Positions 22,554-23,107 of a stretch of 23,107 nucleotides of DNA are shown here, one piece after another; position 1 is the stretch's first letter, and each line of letters starts with the position of its first letter. Position numbers and translations under genes: made by a program. The notes under the pieces were generated by a model. The model was given only the letters and a program-made list of their open reading frames with translations, ran no database searches and had not been told where the DNA came from. Origin of the DNA: UCB3 sp964415605 (GTDB taxonomy: Bacteria > Chloroflexota > Anaerolineae > Epilineales > Epilineaceae); NCBI GenBank assembly GCA_964415605.1, contig CAYQBA010000064.1, positions 1 to 23,107 on the forward strand, in the 5' to 3' direction.

Positions 22554-22899
22554 CTCGCCTGAGCGGACTCGAGGATTCCTCGCATCGTGCATGTCGGAGA
22601 TTGCCCCCGGCGTGTACGCTGCGCCTGGGATGACTCGGGCAATTCGCCTCCGCGTATGGGAAGTCATGGAGAATTGGCACGGCATGGTCGCCGACGAAGG
22701 CATCCTGATGACCTGGGTCGACAACACTGCACCGGGACGACAGATGATTCGCGTCCTCGGCCTTCCCAAGATTGACCTAGTGGACCACAACGGCGTCTAC
22801 CTGGCCAGGCGCGACTTGTCGCTGAGCCAGGCCAGCACCTTTACATCTGAACCAGTTGCACCAAGCCCCTTACCGCCGTTGGCACAGACTGACTCCTGA
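22525..22899 (+). CDS. cas2e: CRISPR adaptation protein Cas2, type I-E
   Basis: 124 residues from ATG 22525 (AAGG about 10 nt upstream; a second ATG at 22531 is possible). It overlaps cas1 by 29 nt. 'SMTIVVTRNSPERTRGFLAS' is the ferredoxin-like first strand and helix of Cas2e, followed by 'IAPGVYAAPGMTRAIRLRVWE' (split from a longer run) and 'DEGILMTWVDNTAPGRQMIRV'. Cas2e is the structural bridge of the Cas1-Cas2 integrase. The core ends near residue 97 ('GVYLARRDL'); the remaining ~25 residues are a Ser/Pro-rich tail, longer than in the E. coli protein. Confidence 0.93.
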   Translation: MSMTIVVTRNSPERTRGFLASCMSEIAPGVYAAPGMTRAIRLRVWEVMENWHGMVADEGILMTWVDNTAPGRQMIRVLGLPKIDLVDHNGVYLARRDLSLSQASTFTSEPVAPSPLPPLAQTDS

Positions 22900-22924
22900 C
22901 TCGTTTGTTCGGTCTCCGAGTCAG
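22896..22924 (+). terminator. Hairpin across the cas2 stop codon
   Basis: CTGACTCG (22896-22903) and CGAGTCAG (22917-22924) form a perfect 8-bp stem with a 13-nt loop. The left arm contains the cas2 TGA. No U-run follows. It may end the cas transcript before the leader, keeping array transcription separate. Confidence 0.4.
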
Positions 22925-22986
22925 CGCTCACCTTGACATCTGCCTCAAGGACAGAGACAATTGTGCGCTGGGGATTATTCCGCAGA
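22900..22986 (+). promoter_or_regulatory. CRISPR leader with promoter reading into the array
   Basis: The 87 bp between cas2 and the first repeat are less GC-rich than the surroundings. TTGACA (22933-22938) is a perfect -35, followed after exactly 17 bp by GACAAT (22956-22961, 4 of 6). Transcription would start near 22968, about 19 nt before the first repeat. The palindrome ACAATTGT (22957-22964) overlaps the -10. I see no clear IHF consensus. Confidence 0.7.
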
Positions 22987-23107
22987 GTCTTCCCCGTGAG
23001 CGCGGGGATGCACCCTGGCGTCCGAGTTGCGCGCCCAAGGCGTCACGGTCTTCCCCGTGAGCGCGGGGATGCACCCATGACGGGCGACTAGAGCGGGGCG
23101 GCGGCAA
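22987..23107 (+). CRISPR. Type I-E CRISPR array, leader-proximal end (continues past the window)
   Basis: Two identical 29-bp repeats, 22987-23015 and 23048-23076, separated by a 32-bp spacer (23016-23047): a 61-bp unit standard for type I-E. The following 31 bases (23077-23107) should be all but one base of spacer 2. The repeat begins GTCTTCCCCG and contains CCCCG...CGGGG, which pairs as 5 bp plus a G-U around a GAGC loop, and ends in the 8-nt tail ATGCACCC, the expected crRNA 5' handle after Cas6e cleavage. The orientation matches the upstream leader. Neither spacer matches anything I could see in this window. Confidence 0.93.

Noticed and set aside
23016..23047. Spacer 1 as a self-targeting spacer
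   Set aside because: I found no matching protospacer by eye in this window; a genome and phage database search would be needed to say more.

Overview
This is a GC-rich bacterial window. Chloroflexota is the best guess, inferred from style rather than a marker gene: the large secreted vWA protein carries a 'YLPVLANQAC' stretch before its second vWA domain and a 'PTATPRP' linker, both typical of secreted Chloroflexota proteins. Recognisable promoters are sigma70-like (TTGACN, 17 bp, TANNAT). No rRNA, tRNA or insertion sequence was found.

Layout. (1) 1-2487, minus strand: a ribosomal-peptide (RiPP) operon. It holds a 61-residue precursor with a Gly-Gly leader and a short Ser/Thr/Cys/acid-rich core, an MvdC/MvdD-type ATP-grasp maturase, and a PpiC-related maturation protein cut by the window edge. 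A very strong hairpin separates precursor from enzymes. (2) 2624-3439, plus: a divergent RDD-family membrane protein with a good promoter. (3) 3693-4877, minus: a secreted beta-propeller protein. (4) 5062-6464, plus: a truncated nucleotidyltransferase (MntA-like antitoxin remnant) behind a hairpin that covers its ribosome-binding site, an intact RHH/MazF toxin-antitoxin pair whose promoter predicts a leaderless mRNA, a 28-codon ORF, and a VOC-fold protein. (5) 6621-8502, minus: a di-heme cytochrome c peroxidase and a YtkA-like lipoprotein in one operon. (6) 8691-12350, minus: a 1219-residue secreted protein with a propeller-like region and two vWA domains. (7) 12866-13954, plus: a WYL-domain regulator. 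(8) 14132-23107, plus: a complete type I-E CRISPR-Cas locus, cas3-cas8e-cas11-cas7e-cas5e-cas6e-cas1-cas2, then a leader and the first two repeats of an array that runs off the window.

How the parts relate. The I-E genes are tightly packed (overlaps or short gaps), and the catalytic residues checked by eye in Cas3, Cas6e and Cas1 are present. The leader has a TTGACA-N17-GACAAT promoter pointing into the array. The repeat folds into a Cas6e-type hairpin that leaves an 8-nt 3' tail.

The most informative anomaly lies between the WYL gene and cas3. An ORF that starts in a TGATG overlap with the WYL stop codon encodes what looks like the N-terminus of a different Cas3 (VWGKT...HPLALSHH). It breaks off close to where base composition drops from the very GC-rich flank to the less GC-rich cas genes. 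This reads as a scar: an older WYL-cas3 CRISPR operon whose Cas module was replaced by the present one. The other candidate for something little described is the RiPP operon, because it combines an ATP-grasp maturase, a Gly-Gly leader, a three-cysteine core and a PpiC-like partner.
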